A stretch of DNA of 64,000 nt from SAR324 cluster bacterium (GTDB lineage Bacteria; SAR324; NAC60-12). Shown here in pieces: positions 45,579-52,936 of this stretch. The stretch is taken from assembly GCA_015232315.1 (NCBI GenBank), contig JADFZZ010000002.1, positions 124,001 to 188,000 on the forward strand, written 5' to 3'. Numbering within the stretch: position 1 is the first letter of the stretch; every line of letters starts with the position of its first letter. The position numbers and the translations under genes were made by a program. The notes below the pieces were generated by a model, which worked only from the letters and a program-made list of their open reading frames with translations, searched no databases and had not been told where the DNA came from.

Positions 45579-46007
45579 ATGAATCGACCATCCACGTATC
45601 AGGCTTATTATAAAACCAATGTACAGACATCGGATCAGCTCAATCTGATCATTATGCTGTATGACGGACTCATTCGCTTTCTCAAAAAAGCGGAGGTCAA
45701 GATCGAAAACAGGGAGTATGAAGAGTCCCATAACTATCTGACTCGTAGCAAGAATATTGTGCAGGAACTCCTGTCCACATTGAAAATGGATCAGGGCGGC
45801 GACATTGCCAAAAATTTGCAGGAATTGTATCTTTACTGTTTTCGGCGCATTGTGGAGGCAAACTTGAAAAAAGATCCGCAGATGGTGGAAGAAGTGATCC
45901 GGATCGTGGACAATTTGCGTCAGGGATGGATTCAGGTCCGTGCTCAGCGCAAACAAACCACGGAGCTGACGCAACAACGCGATAAAAAATTAAGAGTTCA
46001 GGGTTGA
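45579..46007 (+). CDS. fliS: FliS, flagellin export chaperone (copy 2)
   Basis: An ATG at 45567 is in frame; the one at 45579 (MNRPSTYQAYYKTNV) has GGAG at proper distance and is preferred. The rest (QLNLIIMLYDGLIRFL, ESHNYLTRSKNIVQELLSTLKMDQGGDIAKNL) is clearly FliS and related to copy 1, but diverged beyond the core, with a basic C-terminal tail. Two chaperones beside five flagellins and a diverged flagellin-like protein suggest that each may serve different clients; this is inference. Confidence 0.93.
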   Translation: MNRPSTYQAYYKTNVQTSDQLNLIIMLYDGLIRFLKKAEVKIENREYEESHNYLTRSKNIVQELLSTLKMDQGGDIAKNLQELYLYCFRRIVEANLKKDPQMVEEVIRIVDNLRQGWIQVRAQRKQTTELTQQRDKKLRVQG

Positions 46008-46031
46008 TAACTGTTCATTATTGTCAATGTA

Positions 46032-46212
46032 GGGGGTCATAAAGAAATAACCAGTACATAAGGAGGATGTATCGCTCGCTGTTTGTCATTCCATGCGAAG
46101 ACCCGGAATCCAGGGGTACTGGGCGTTTGGTGGGTGCTGGATGCTGGATCAGGTCTGGTATGACACGGTGCCGAAAAAGAAAAGTGTACCACTGATTTTT
46201 TGGCGGATCCTA
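46032..46212. repeat. Miniature inverted-repeat element, family A, copy 1
   Basis: A 181-bp non-coding element. The left end reads GGGTCATAAAGAAATAACC and the right end holds the near complement ending TTTTTTGGCGGATCCTA, giving terminal inverted repeats of about 28 bp. The interior carries a dyad around CCGGAATCC. Copies 2 (51697) and 3 (55850) share ends and interior. It encodes no protein. Confidence 0.8.
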
Positions 46213-46261
46213 AGGAGGAGCGAAAGCTCCAGTAATGCAACTTAGGCGTTGAATATGTTTT

Positions 46262-46295
46262 AAGGGACTTTCCTGAGCAGGATGTCCCTTTTTTT
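46262..46295 (+). terminator. Terminator 1 of a tandem pair
   Basis: AAGGGAC (46262-46268) pairs with GTCCCTT (46284-46290), followed by a T run and ATGCCCA. It ends the fliD-fliS transcript. Confidence 0.8.
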
Positions 46296-46322
46296 ATGCC
46301 CAATGAAAAACAGGTATTGTTG

Positions 46323-46359
46323 AAGGGACTGTCTTGAACAAGACATAGTCCCTTTTTTT
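46323..46359 (+). terminator. Terminator 2 of a tandem pair
   Basis: AAGGGACTGTCTT pairs with AAGACATAGTCCCTT with a one-base bulge, followed by seven T and again ATGCCCA. It closely resembles terminator 1, so the pair probably arose by local duplication. Confidence 0.85.
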
Positions 46360-46432
46360 ATGCCCAAATTCCTGAATGAGGGGCTGGGATTCATAAATCC
46401 CTGGTTGTTTCAGGAAAAATAAGGAGGTGATT

Positions 46433-47746
46433 GTGAGACAGGTATATTCTGAACTCAAAGGAAATACAACATTGCAGAACAGGATCAATCATGGCAGGTC
46501 TTATTCAGATCAATGGATGACCCAGTTAATGACAGTTCCTGAGTTGTCTTATGGCGTCATAGATATCACCCAATTGCTTCAAAACTATGAAATCGGTGTC
46601 TCCTTGCTTCAGATTGCGGTTGAAAATCTGGGGCGTATTGAAAACATTCTGGAATCGATGAGTATCGCTCTGGATAAACAATGGGAACAGTCTCAGGATG
46701 ACAAACCACCTGAGCGGGGAGTCCATGCGTTGCTGGAATTTCAAAAGATGTGTATCAGGGAGATCGCCAGCAATTCCTCCTTTAAAGGGAAATCACTGCT
46801 TGATGGGAATATCGGACTTCAAAGTCGTAATAGTAGGGGCTTTAAGGCTTTAGCTGGTGCTCAAGGTGAAAAATATACCCGGAATGAGAATCTGGATATA
46901 GTGATGACCCGTAAAGCTACTCATAGTGAAGTGATAGGGGTTGTTCCGCTCACGCCTGATTTGATCAGACAGGAAAGTATGATTCTTATCCGGGAAGGTG
47001 ATGTCGAAATCAGGTATGAAATTGCAGTGGATGAAACAGAACAGACTCTGGTGCGACATATCCAGGATGCCTGTTTGAAACAGGATATGGATCTGACCAT
47101 ATTTCTTTCTGAGGATCATCGCCTGGGCATACGTCATAATCAGTGGGGAAGCATGCATCGCTTTACGGCCATGAGTCAAAATACGGCTATTGTTTCGATT
47201 CCTTTTCACTGGGCTCATGTTCATCTTGGGCATGATTGCGCGGGGTTGATCAACGGCCAGCCTGTGGATGGAAATGGACGTGTACTGATTTATGAACCAT
47301 CAGACAATCAGTATCTGATTTTATGGGAAGGCGAGCATGATCAGGGAACTGTGGAAATCATGTATATGCCTGTATTTATTCAGACGGGATTGGATATTCA
47401 TGATGTGATTCCTGTGTATATCCGCTCTTGTTTGCCTCAGGATCTTGGCTGTGGTGTGGAAAATCATAATCAATTTTCCTCGTTGGATTCTGTCAGGATT
47501 GATTCCTGGCAATCCGTTTATGATGCGCGGCTATTGGTGGCATACAGCCAGGTTGAAGTGCGGAATCAGATGCGGATACTGCAAAAGCAAAAGCATACTT
47601 TCCAGGAATTGGCCATGATGGTGCTGGATGGCGTCAAACTGGAGCAATTGCTTCATACGAATCCATTTCCAGTGAGTCATTATTTTGAAATTCATCAAGC
47701 AGATGCGATGAACCAGATTCTGAATAACGTTTTTCATCAAAAGTAG
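46433..47746 (+). CDS. Strongly diverged flagellin-like protein
   Basis: AAGGAGG precedes the GTG at 46433, preferred over the GTG at 46427. The 437-aa product can be aligned with the neighbouring flagellins over most of its length. LLQNYEIGVSLLQIAVENL answers SENGISMIQTAEGALNEV, FKGKSLLDGNIGL answers FGSKRLLDGSRG, DLIRQESMILIREGD answers DLIQSGETLTVREGG, and LINGQPVDGNGRVLI answers the GTINGE...GRGQIL motif. It lacks the highly conserved N-terminal LSSGxKIN segment and the C-terminal AMLAQANQ. It probably cannot polymerise as a normal filament subunit. A junction, cap-related or regulatory role is possible. It lies between fliS and the flagellin cluster with terminators on the upstream side. 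Confidence 0.7.
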   Translation: MRQVYSELKGNTTLQNRINHGRSYSDQWMTQLMTVPELSYGVIDITQLLQNYEIGVSLLQIAVENLGRIENILESMSIALDKQWEQSQDDKPPERGVHALLEFQKMCIREIASNSSFKGKSLLDGNIGLQSRNSRGFKALAGAQGEKYTRNENLDIVMTRKATHSEVIGVVPLTPDLIRQESMILIREGDVEIRYEIAVDETEQTLVRHIQDACLKQDMDLTIFLSEDHRLGIRHNQWGSMHRFTAMSQNTAIVSIPFHWAHVHLGHDCAGLINGQPVDGNGRVLIYEPSDNQYLILWEGEHDQGTVEIMYMPVFIQTGLDIHDVIPVYIRSCLPQDLGCGVENHNQFSSLDSVRIDSWQSVYDARLLVAYSQVEVRNQMRILQKQKHTFQELAMMVLDGVKLEQLLHTNPFPVSHYFEIHQADAMNQILNNVFHQK

Positions 47747-47823
47747 CTTTGACAGGAAATGCTAGACTGTAGGGGCAGACCTGTCTGTCTGCACGGGTGC
47801 TGAATGAACACAGGTTCCCCTCT

Positions 47824-48077
47824 AGGAACGGCAAAAGATAAGTTGTAAAAGTTTGCTCTTGCCCTACGTCCCGTGGGGCACGTTATCCATCAATGGCGTC
47901 AACTTCAGGGGTTCTTCGCCGGGGAATCCCCCTTTTCAAAGGGGGCATGGGGGATTTAACGCTCAGAATTACATCCCCCTAACCCCCTTGAATCAAGGGG
48001 GAATTGAAACACAGCACCATTCAGAATGCTTAAGTTGATGACATTGCGTTATTCATCATTATTTTTTGAACGTTCCC
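47824..48077. repeat. Family D element, copy 1, interrupted by a family C element
   Basis: Left end AGGAACGGCAAAAGATAAG; right end TTATTTTTTGAACGTTCC. The ends are imperfect inverted repeats of about 19 bp. The uninterrupted copy at 56031-56199 is 169 bp. Here the family C element lies inside, flanked by CGTTATCCAT and CGTTATTCAT, which look like a 10-bp target duplication with one mismatch. Confidence 0.7.
47891..48046. repeat. Family C element, copy 1 (nested in family D)
   Basis: A 156-bp element with ends CAATGGCGTCAACTTCAG and CTTAAGTTGATGACATTG. The interior has two dyads of the CCCCCTT...AAGGGGG type. Copy 2 at 54732 has nearly perfect 27-bp ends. Confidence 0.75.
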
Positions 48078-48120
48078 TATGTTTTGTGGACGACAATATG
48101 ACCAACCACGGGAAGTGGTA

Positions 48121-48207
48121 TCACCTCGACCATCGGGAGAGATCTTGAATATTGTAAAATCAGTATCTTAAAAAGTTAAAGATCCCTCACATGTGTTCGG
48201 GATGACA
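48121..48207. repeat. Short GAGAGATCTT-type repeat
   Basis: ACCTCGACCATCGGGAGAGA then about 50 bp and AAAGATCCCTCACATG with GGGATGACA. A similar segment lies at 50499-50562, and the same words form the interior of two family B elements, so it is likely a remnant of family B. Confidence 0.5.
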
Positions 48208-48349
48208 CAAAAACAAAATTTCGCGAGAGCGACTAATCGGTCTAAACCAGGCCCTTTTAATATGGAGGTGATTTATGCCAGGTGCGTTTATTGTCACTGT
48301 AATATTGGTTTATCCATTATTGGCATACCTTTTTTAATACTCGACAGTG

Positions 48350-48509
48350 GTAAGTTCTCAGCTTTCAGTTCTCAGTTTTTTTGAACTGATTGAAGTTATT
48401 ATAATTTTTATATAAGCCCAAAAGTTTCTTTGAAAGTTTGATATTTAGAAAAATTTTAATTTCAATGACTTTCAAAAAGCTGAAGGCTGATAACTGAAAA
48501 CTTATAACT
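48350..48509. repeat. Inverted-repeat element F
   Basis: A 160-bp AT-rich segment with arms GTAAGTTCTCAGCTTTCAGT and, at the other end, CTGATAACTGAAAACTTATAAC, which pair imperfectly over about 35 bp including the central TTTTTTGAA. Only one copy is seen in the window. It could be a solo miniature element. Confidence 0.5.
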
Positions 48510-48549
48510 CTTGAGTTTTAATAATACGAATCATGTGTTGAAATACCGG

Positions 48550-48621
48550 GTCATTCCGGGCGTGCTCCGGAATCCAGTGGCATGAGGCGATTTTCTGGTT
48601 GTCGGATCACGTCCGGCATGA
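48550..48621. repeat. CCGGAATCC dyad repeat, copy 1
   Basis: GTCATTCCGGGC...CCGGAATCCAGTGGC followed by CGGATCACGTCCGGCATGA. The same order of words occurs inside the family A elements and at 51413, 55146, 55792 and 56240. Confidence 0.6.
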
Positions 48622-48816
48622 GAAAGCTTCTCGTTTTCAACGGACCTAATGTGTATATTTTTGTATTAAAAATAATATTTTTAATATGCACGGGGTGTCT
48701 CATTACGCCTCGCTATCAGGGATTAACAGGATGAAATTCCAGTGTTTTAATAAAGCACGGATAAACTCTGTTATGGGTAGAAACTGTCATGAAGATGGTT
48801 TCTGTTTTTTATTATA

Positions 48817-48837
48817 GGTAATCAAGGAATGATTACC
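48817..48837 (+). promoter_or_regulatory. Leader hairpin of second flagellin gene
   Basis: GGTAATCA and TGATTACC form a perfect 8-bp stem around AGGAA, 26 bp before the ATG. A related sequence (TAATCAAGGATGATTGCC) stands at the same place before the third flagellin gene, so the leader is conserved between paralogs. It may be an operator or an RNA structure near the ribosome site. Confidence 0.5.
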
Positions 48838-48862
48838 TTCACTTGGCAAAACGGAGGTTGCT

Positions 48863-50308
48863 ATGTCTATGCGAATTAATCACAATATCAGTTCATTGAA
48901 TACCCAACGACAGTTGGAGAGTGTAAATCGTGCGAGTTCCCAGACTTTGGAGCATTTGTCTTCAGGAATGAAAATTAACAAGGGATCTGATGGTCCCGCT
49001 CAGTTGGTTATTTCAGAAAACATGCGGGCTCAGGTAGCAGGCTTGAATCAGGCTGCCGAGAACTCTGAAACCGGCATTTCCATGGTTCAAACCGCAGAGG
49101 GCGCTTTGAATGAGGTGAACAGACTGCTGACGGATGTCCGTCAATTAGCGATTCACGCATCCAACGAAGGTGTTAATGATGAAAAAATGTTGCAGGCTGA
49201 TCAGGCTGAAATCAAAAACGCTCTGGAAACTATTGACCGGATCGCGAATGTAACTCAATTTGGCACCAAACGTCTTCTCGATGGGAGCCGGGGTGCCAAT
49301 GGAGTGGCCAATGGGGATGGACTTCAGTTTGTTGATGCTGAACCCACCACCGGAACATCTCCAGTCAGTGGTTATGAAGTCAGGATTTCTCAGGTTGCGA
49401 CTAAAAGTAAATTTGAAGGAAAAGCAGCTCTAACCCAGGAAATTGTGGATGCCGGTGAAACCCTGACATTGCGTGAGGGTGGAAAAACGGTCACTTTTAC
49501 TACTAAAAAAGGTGAAAGTGTTGAAACCACCATGAACGAATTTGCCCGTACCATTGAACAGGCTGGTCTCAAAGCCCGAATGGTTAGAGGCAATGACAAC
49601 ATCATTCGTCTGGAGCATACGGAATTCGGAAGTGAGCATAATTTTTCTGTATCCAGTTCCACCGCGGGTGTCTTGTCCTCTGTGGCTAATGTGACTGAAG
49701 ACTCTGAAGCCGGGCAGGATGTGAAAGGCACCATCAATGGTGAGGAAGGTTCTGGACGTGGTCAGATTTTGACTGGAAAACGTGCCAATCCGACCACTGC
49801 GGGTCTGTCAGTTCGCTTTTCAGGAGAAACGTTGTCTGAACCGGGTGCTGTGGTTGGAACCGTTTCTGTTGCCCAGAATTCACTGGTGTTTCAGATTGGT
49901 GCCAATGAAAAGCAGACAGTGGCTGTTTCGCTTAAAAACATGGGGTCAAGAGCACTGGCTGTTGGAGTGGATAATGACAGTGGGTTCAAAGCCTTGGAAG
50001 ATATCAATGTCACGAATTTCAAAGGTGCTCAGGATGCTATCCAGTTGATTGACAAAGCCATTGAAGAAACCAGTCAGACCAGAGCAAAACTTGGGGCTTT
50101 CCAGAAAAACACCCTGCAAAGTAACTTGAATAACTTGAGAGTCGCGTCTGAAAACTTGACTGCTGCGGAATCAACCATTCGTGATGCGGATATGGCGTCT
50201 GAAATGGCAAATTTCACACGCAATCAGATCATGACGCAGTCTGCTACTGCCATGTTGGCACAGGCTAATCAACAACCTCAGTCAGTTTTAAGACTGCTGG
50301 GTCAGTAA
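48863..50308 (+). CDS. fliC: Flagellin (481 aa), near twin of the gene at 52937
   Basis: D0/D1 regions are complete: MSMRINHNISSLNTQRQLES, LEHLSSGMKINKGSDGPAQLV and the C-terminal AMLAQANQQPQSVLRLLGQ. The central domain has the flagellin-IN-like motif (DVKGTINGEEGSGRGQILTG). ACGGAGG gives a strong ribosome site. It differs from the gene at 52937 only by scattered residues and is clearly a recent duplicate or kept alike by gene conversion. No consensus sigma-28 site was found in its leader. Confidence 0.96.
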   Translation: MSMRINHNISSLNTQRQLESVNRASSQTLEHLSSGMKINKGSDGPAQLVISENMRAQVAGLNQAAENSETGISMVQTAEGALNEVNRLLTDVRQLAIHASNEGVNDEKMLQADQAEIKNALETIDRIANVTQFGTKRLLDGSRGANGVANGDGLQFVDAEPTTGTSPVSGYEVRISQVATKSKFEGKAALTQEIVDAGETLTLREGGKTVTFTTKKGESVETTMNEFARTIEQAGLKARMVRGNDNIIRLEHTEFGSEHNFSVSSSTAGVLSSVANVTEDSEAGQDVKGTINGEEGSGRGQILTGKRANPTTAGLSVRFSGETLSEPGAVVGTVSVAQNSLVFQIGANEKQTVAVSLKNMGSRALAVGVDNDSGFKALEDINVTNFKGAQDAIQLIDKAIEETSQTRAKLGAFQKNTLQSNLNNLRVASENLTAAESTIRDADMASEMANFTRNQIMTQSATAMLAQANQQPQSVLRLLGQ

Positions 50309-50323
50309 TAGTAGTGATTATCA

Positions 50324-50353
50324 GGCACAGATTTACCAGGAGGAATCTGTGCC
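50324..50353 (+). terminator. Hairpin after second flagellin gene
   Basis: GGCACAGATT and AATCTGTGCC form a perfect 10-bp stem 16 bp after the stop. There is no T run, so it may act as an RNA-stabilising 3' end or a factor-dependent terminator. Confidence 0.55.
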
Positions 50354-50404
50354 GTGCTTATGAGATTGTTGAAAAACAAGTGTTCGAAAAATATAATTTT
50401 TATG

Positions 50405-50436
50405 AAATACAGGGGCGTTAGAAGGCCCCTGTATTT
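50405..50436. terminator. Second hairpin after second flagellin gene
   Basis: AAATACAGGGGC and GCCCCTGTATTT form a perfect 12-bp stem with an 8-base loop. A- and T-rich ends on both sides could allow termination in either direction. Confidence 0.65.
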
Positions 50437-50584
50437 GATGAAACTTAATGATATTTTTAATGTTAGTTAGTAGCTGTCGTATTCTTCAAAAGAAGTGTCA
50501 TCTCGACAAACAGGAGAGATCTTGAGTATGATCAAATCAGCAACTTAAGGTTAAGATCCCTGACCCACCGGAGGTGGGTGCGAA

Positions 50585-50690
50585 GCTCTGCTTCGCCTAA
50601 GGAATGTCATGTCCCACGGGACGTAGGGCACGAGCAAACTTTTACAACATATTCTTTTGCCGTCCCTGAGGGATCGGGCCTGTTTCAGAA
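50585..50690. repeat. Family D remnant, inverted
   Basis: CACGGGACGTAGGGCACGAG, the complement of AGTTTGCTCGTGCCCTACG in copies at 47840 and 56060, and the end ATTCTTTTGCCGTCCCT are in the opposite direction. The other end is missing. Confidence 0.6.
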
Positions 50691-50911
50691 CAGGGTAGTG
50701 GTGTCCTCTCGACCGAAGGGAGAGATATTCACTTGAATCCAGGATCGGGATGACAGGGATACTTGAATAGCTGAAATAGGGAACCATGTCAGGGATCGTC
50801 AATGAAGGTGGGAATCCATTCAAATATCAAATGGATGTTGGTTGCAAAGGCAAGACATACGCCAGATTTGTACATGTGCTGAATCGATTGGAAACAAGTC
50901 ATCATAACATT

Positions 50912-51046
50912 GGCACCTTTTAGAATTGTGACAAGTAGTGACTGTTTGAATGTGTCATTCAGGGAGACGAAGGATCTTACAGCGTGGTGTAAAAGATCTC
51001 TCCTTTGTCGAGATGACAAACTGTAACTTTGAAAATGAAAGGTGCC
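50912..51046. repeat. Miniature element family B, copy 1
   Basis: A 135-bp element with ends GGCACCTTT and AAAGGTGCC. The interior contains AGGATCTTACAGCGTGG and GATCTCTCCTTTGTCGAGATG, shared with copy 2. No target duplication is visible at this copy. Confidence 0.75.
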
Positions 51047-51097
51047 GGATTACCTGTGATAAAATCCCTCTTAAATGAAGGGAGGGTGGGGCACAGT

Positions 51098-51254
51098 AAC
51101 TCATTCAGATTAAGCACTCTGTATGATGGTGTGTTTCAATTCCCCCTTGGTTCAAGGGGGAGCGGGGGATGTAATTCCGAGCGTTAAATCCCCCATGCCC
51201 CCCCTTTTGAAAAAGGGGGGGCATGGCAAAGAACGCCTTAAGTTGATGACATTG
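51098..51254. repeat. Family C element, degenerate copy
   Basis: The right end CTTAAGTTGATGACATTG is intact; the left end (ACTCATTCAGATTAAG) is diverged. The interior CCCCCTTGGTTCAAGGGGG and CCCCCATGCCCCCC dyads match copies 1 and 2 in reverse orientation. Confidence 0.55.
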
Positions 51255-51412
51255 GGATCAGGGTGAATACACAGGTTCACCCCTACAATTTGTGGCTGAA
51301 AATATGATCAACCCCGGGGTCGGCAGGATAAGTGGATGAAATGATAATTCATCTCATGATCAACCCTGGAAAATCACAGGATACTTCTGTGAATCCGGGG
51401 TTGGGGTTCTGT

Positions 51413-51513
51413 GTCATTTCGGCTCCGAATCAAGTTCGGGAGTGACATTACTTGCTCCGGAATACAGTGGTTTGCGAAGATTTTATGGATGCCGGATCGT
51501 GTCAGGTATGACA
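51413..51513. repeat. CCGGAATCC-type dyad repeat, copy 2
   Basis: GTCATTTCGGCTCCGAATCA, then TGCTCCGGAATACAGTGG and GCCGGATCGTGTCAGGTATG, a diverged member of the dyad repeat at 48550. Confidence 0.5.
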
Positions 51514-51696
51514 GATTTTTTCAATTTAAACATTGATTTTATAATATAAAAATATCGTGAGGACAGTGAACGGTAGCTTGGGATACGTACCCGAGAATGA
51601 ACCGGAACGTAATCCGGCTCTACCAATCATCCCGGGATAGTATCTTTTGGGGGGGGCATTCCTGAAAGTTGGTATGTTGTTTATTTTGATGTCCCC

Positions 51697-52038
51697 TAAG
51701 GGGCCATAAAGAAATAACCGGTACATAGTCGGGTGTGATGTTCGCTGTTTGTCATTCTGGGCGAATACCCGGAATTCGGGGTCACTGGGTGCTTGGTGGA
51801 ATTTGGATACCGGATCAGGTCCGGTATGACATTGTGCCGAAAAAGAAAAGTGGGCACCTTTCAAAAACAGTCAAAAGTACTTTACTGTTTGCCTGTGTCA
51901 TCCCGACAGAGCGAGGTACGAGCAACGAGGGATCTTAAAGCGTGGCGAACCGGATCTCTCCTTCGTCGAGAGGACAAACTGTCAACCGGGATTTAAAAGG
52001 TGCAGAAAAGTGTACCATTTATTTCTTGGCGGACCCTA
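51697..52038. repeat. Family A element, copy 2, interrupted by a family B element
   Basis: Ends TAAGGGGCCATAAAGAAATA and TTTATTTCTTGGCGGACCCTA are the family A inverted repeats. The 342-bp length is explained by a family B element at 51853-52003. Removing it and one duplicate restores the 180-bp family A sequence seen in copies 1 and 3. Confidence 0.85.
51853..52003. repeat. Family B element, copy 2, with 9-bp target duplication
   Basis: A 151-bp element with ends GGCACCTTTCAAAA and TTTAAAAGGTGC. It is flanked directly by AGAAAAGTG at 51844-51852 and AGAAAAGTG at 52004-52012. The intact family A copies have this 9-mer once, so this is direct evidence of a transposition event. Confidence 0.9.
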
Positions 52039-52085
52039 ACTCAAGTTATGAGCTACCTGGAGTCGCTAATTTTAAAAGATTTTTA

Positions 52086-52236
52086 GGCACCTTTCAAAAA
52101 AGCTGAATTTTAGTTTACAGTTTGTCCTTCAAGGTCATACCTGCGTAGGCTTGTATCCAGTCTGTTGTCCAAGAGTTGAACTGGATTCCCGTCTGTGGGA
52201 ACGACAGCAATGTGTCAACTGCTTTTGAAAGGTGCC
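52086..52236. repeat. Family B element, copy 3, with 8-bp target duplication
   Basis: A 151-bp element with a perfect 14-bp inverted repeat (GGCACCTTTCAAAA and TTTTGAAAGGTGCC). It is flanked by GATTTTTA on both sides (52078-52085 and 52237-52244). The interior differs from copies 1 and 2, containing a TGGATTCCCGTCTGTGGGAA dyad. Confidence 0.88.
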
Positions 52237-52406
52237 GATTTTTACCTGGATTCTGTGTCATCCCGAAAGAAACGAGGGATCTTTAACACCTTTTGCGCCA
52301 AGATTTCTCGATTTTGTCGAAAGGACACAAACTCAACTCAGGATTCACATGATACAGATGTGTGCGGGAGTTCACCGGGGCTGTTTAATTTTCCAAAAAA
52401 GGATGC

Positions 52407-52475
52407 GTAGGAGGGGGTGAGCGTTAGCGAAACCCATCGAGTTTTGTTGGGTTTCATTTGTTCTACCCAACCTAC
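52407..52475. repeat. Long imperfect palindrome
   Basis: Arms of about 28 bp pair around TCGAGTTTTGT: GTAGG...GCGAAACCCA on the left and TGGGTTTC...CCTAC on the right. This GTAGG-AAACCCA type of palindrome is a common intergenic repeat in unrelated bacteria. Only one copy is in the window. Confidence 0.6.
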
Positions 52476-52936
52476 TCACCATGCCAAACTGAAAATTCAA
52501 CAGTGCGGGAGTCCCTCCGTAAAAGGATTATATGTTTAGGCTACCAGGGAAAGGTTCGATCAGTCGATCTGTGCTGGGAGACCAGCCATAAAAGGATTGT
52601 GTTGGGCTATCTGGAAAAATGCCATCAGTTTTTTTTAGTAAAATTTCAGGATCATGACGATGCTGAAGACAATCAATGTAACCATGTTCTGTTCGGTCAG
52701 GATGATGATGAATCATACAAAACAGGAGGTTAATTTCATGAGAACATAAAATTTAATTCAGTTTTCGGGTCTTGTAAAAGAGGCCTTTTGCTGAACCCTT
52801 AGCATGATCTGGCAGAATGGATTTCTGTGTTGTTTCGGGAATCTTGTGATTTTGATTCCCCCAGAAGGTCGTGAGATTGGTTCATTTTCGTTGAGTAATA
52901 ATCAAGGATGATTGCCACAATAATAAGGAGGTTACC

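Larger units (their letters stand above)
46008..46432. other. Intergenic region with family A element and tandem terminators
   Basis: The 425 bp between fliS copy 2 and the flagellin-like gene holds one family A element (46032-46212), a small hairpin (GGAG-CGAAA-CTCC near 46216) and two terminators in tandem. No gene of useful length is seen. Confidence 0.7.
47747..48862. other. 1.1-kb intergenic region packed with miniature elements
   Basis: Holds a family D element (47824-48077) interrupted by a family C element (47891-48046), a GAGAGATCTT-type repeat (48121-48207), an inverted-repeat element F (48350-48509), a CCGGAATCC dyad (48550-48621) and the flagellin leader hairpin (48817-48837). 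Short frames here run through the repeats and are not believed. Confidence 0.7.
50309..52936. other. 2.6-kb intergenic region, mostly miniature elements
   Basis: Holds two hairpins just after the flagellin stop, remnants of families B and D (50499-50690), family B copies at 50912, 51853 and 52086, a degenerate family C copy (51098-51254), a family A copy (51697-52038), CCGGAATCC dyads and a long imperfect palindrome (52407-52475). From about 52480 to 52900 I see only a weak local duplication (CCGTAAAAGGATTA and CCATAAAAGGATTG) and no convincing gene. Confidence 0.7.

Noticed and set aside
48841-48863. TTGGCA...TTGC as a sigma-54 promoter before the second flagellin
   Set aside because: The spacing between the GG and GC pairs is 13 bp instead of 10 and it overlaps the ribosome site.
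50551-52410. Several 60-112-residue frames on both strands
   Set aside because: All run through the inverted-repeat elements of families A to D, without ribosome sites; translations are repeat-derived.
47853-52500. Candidate CRISPR array from repeated words between flagellin genes
   Set aside because: Repeats are dispersed, inverted and of different lengths, without regular spacers, and no cas gene is present.
52458-52733. 91-residue plus-strand open frame in the flagellin intergenic region
   Set aside because: No ribosome site, begins inside a palindromic repeat, runs through a local duplication and has odd composition (Cys, His and Asp clusters).
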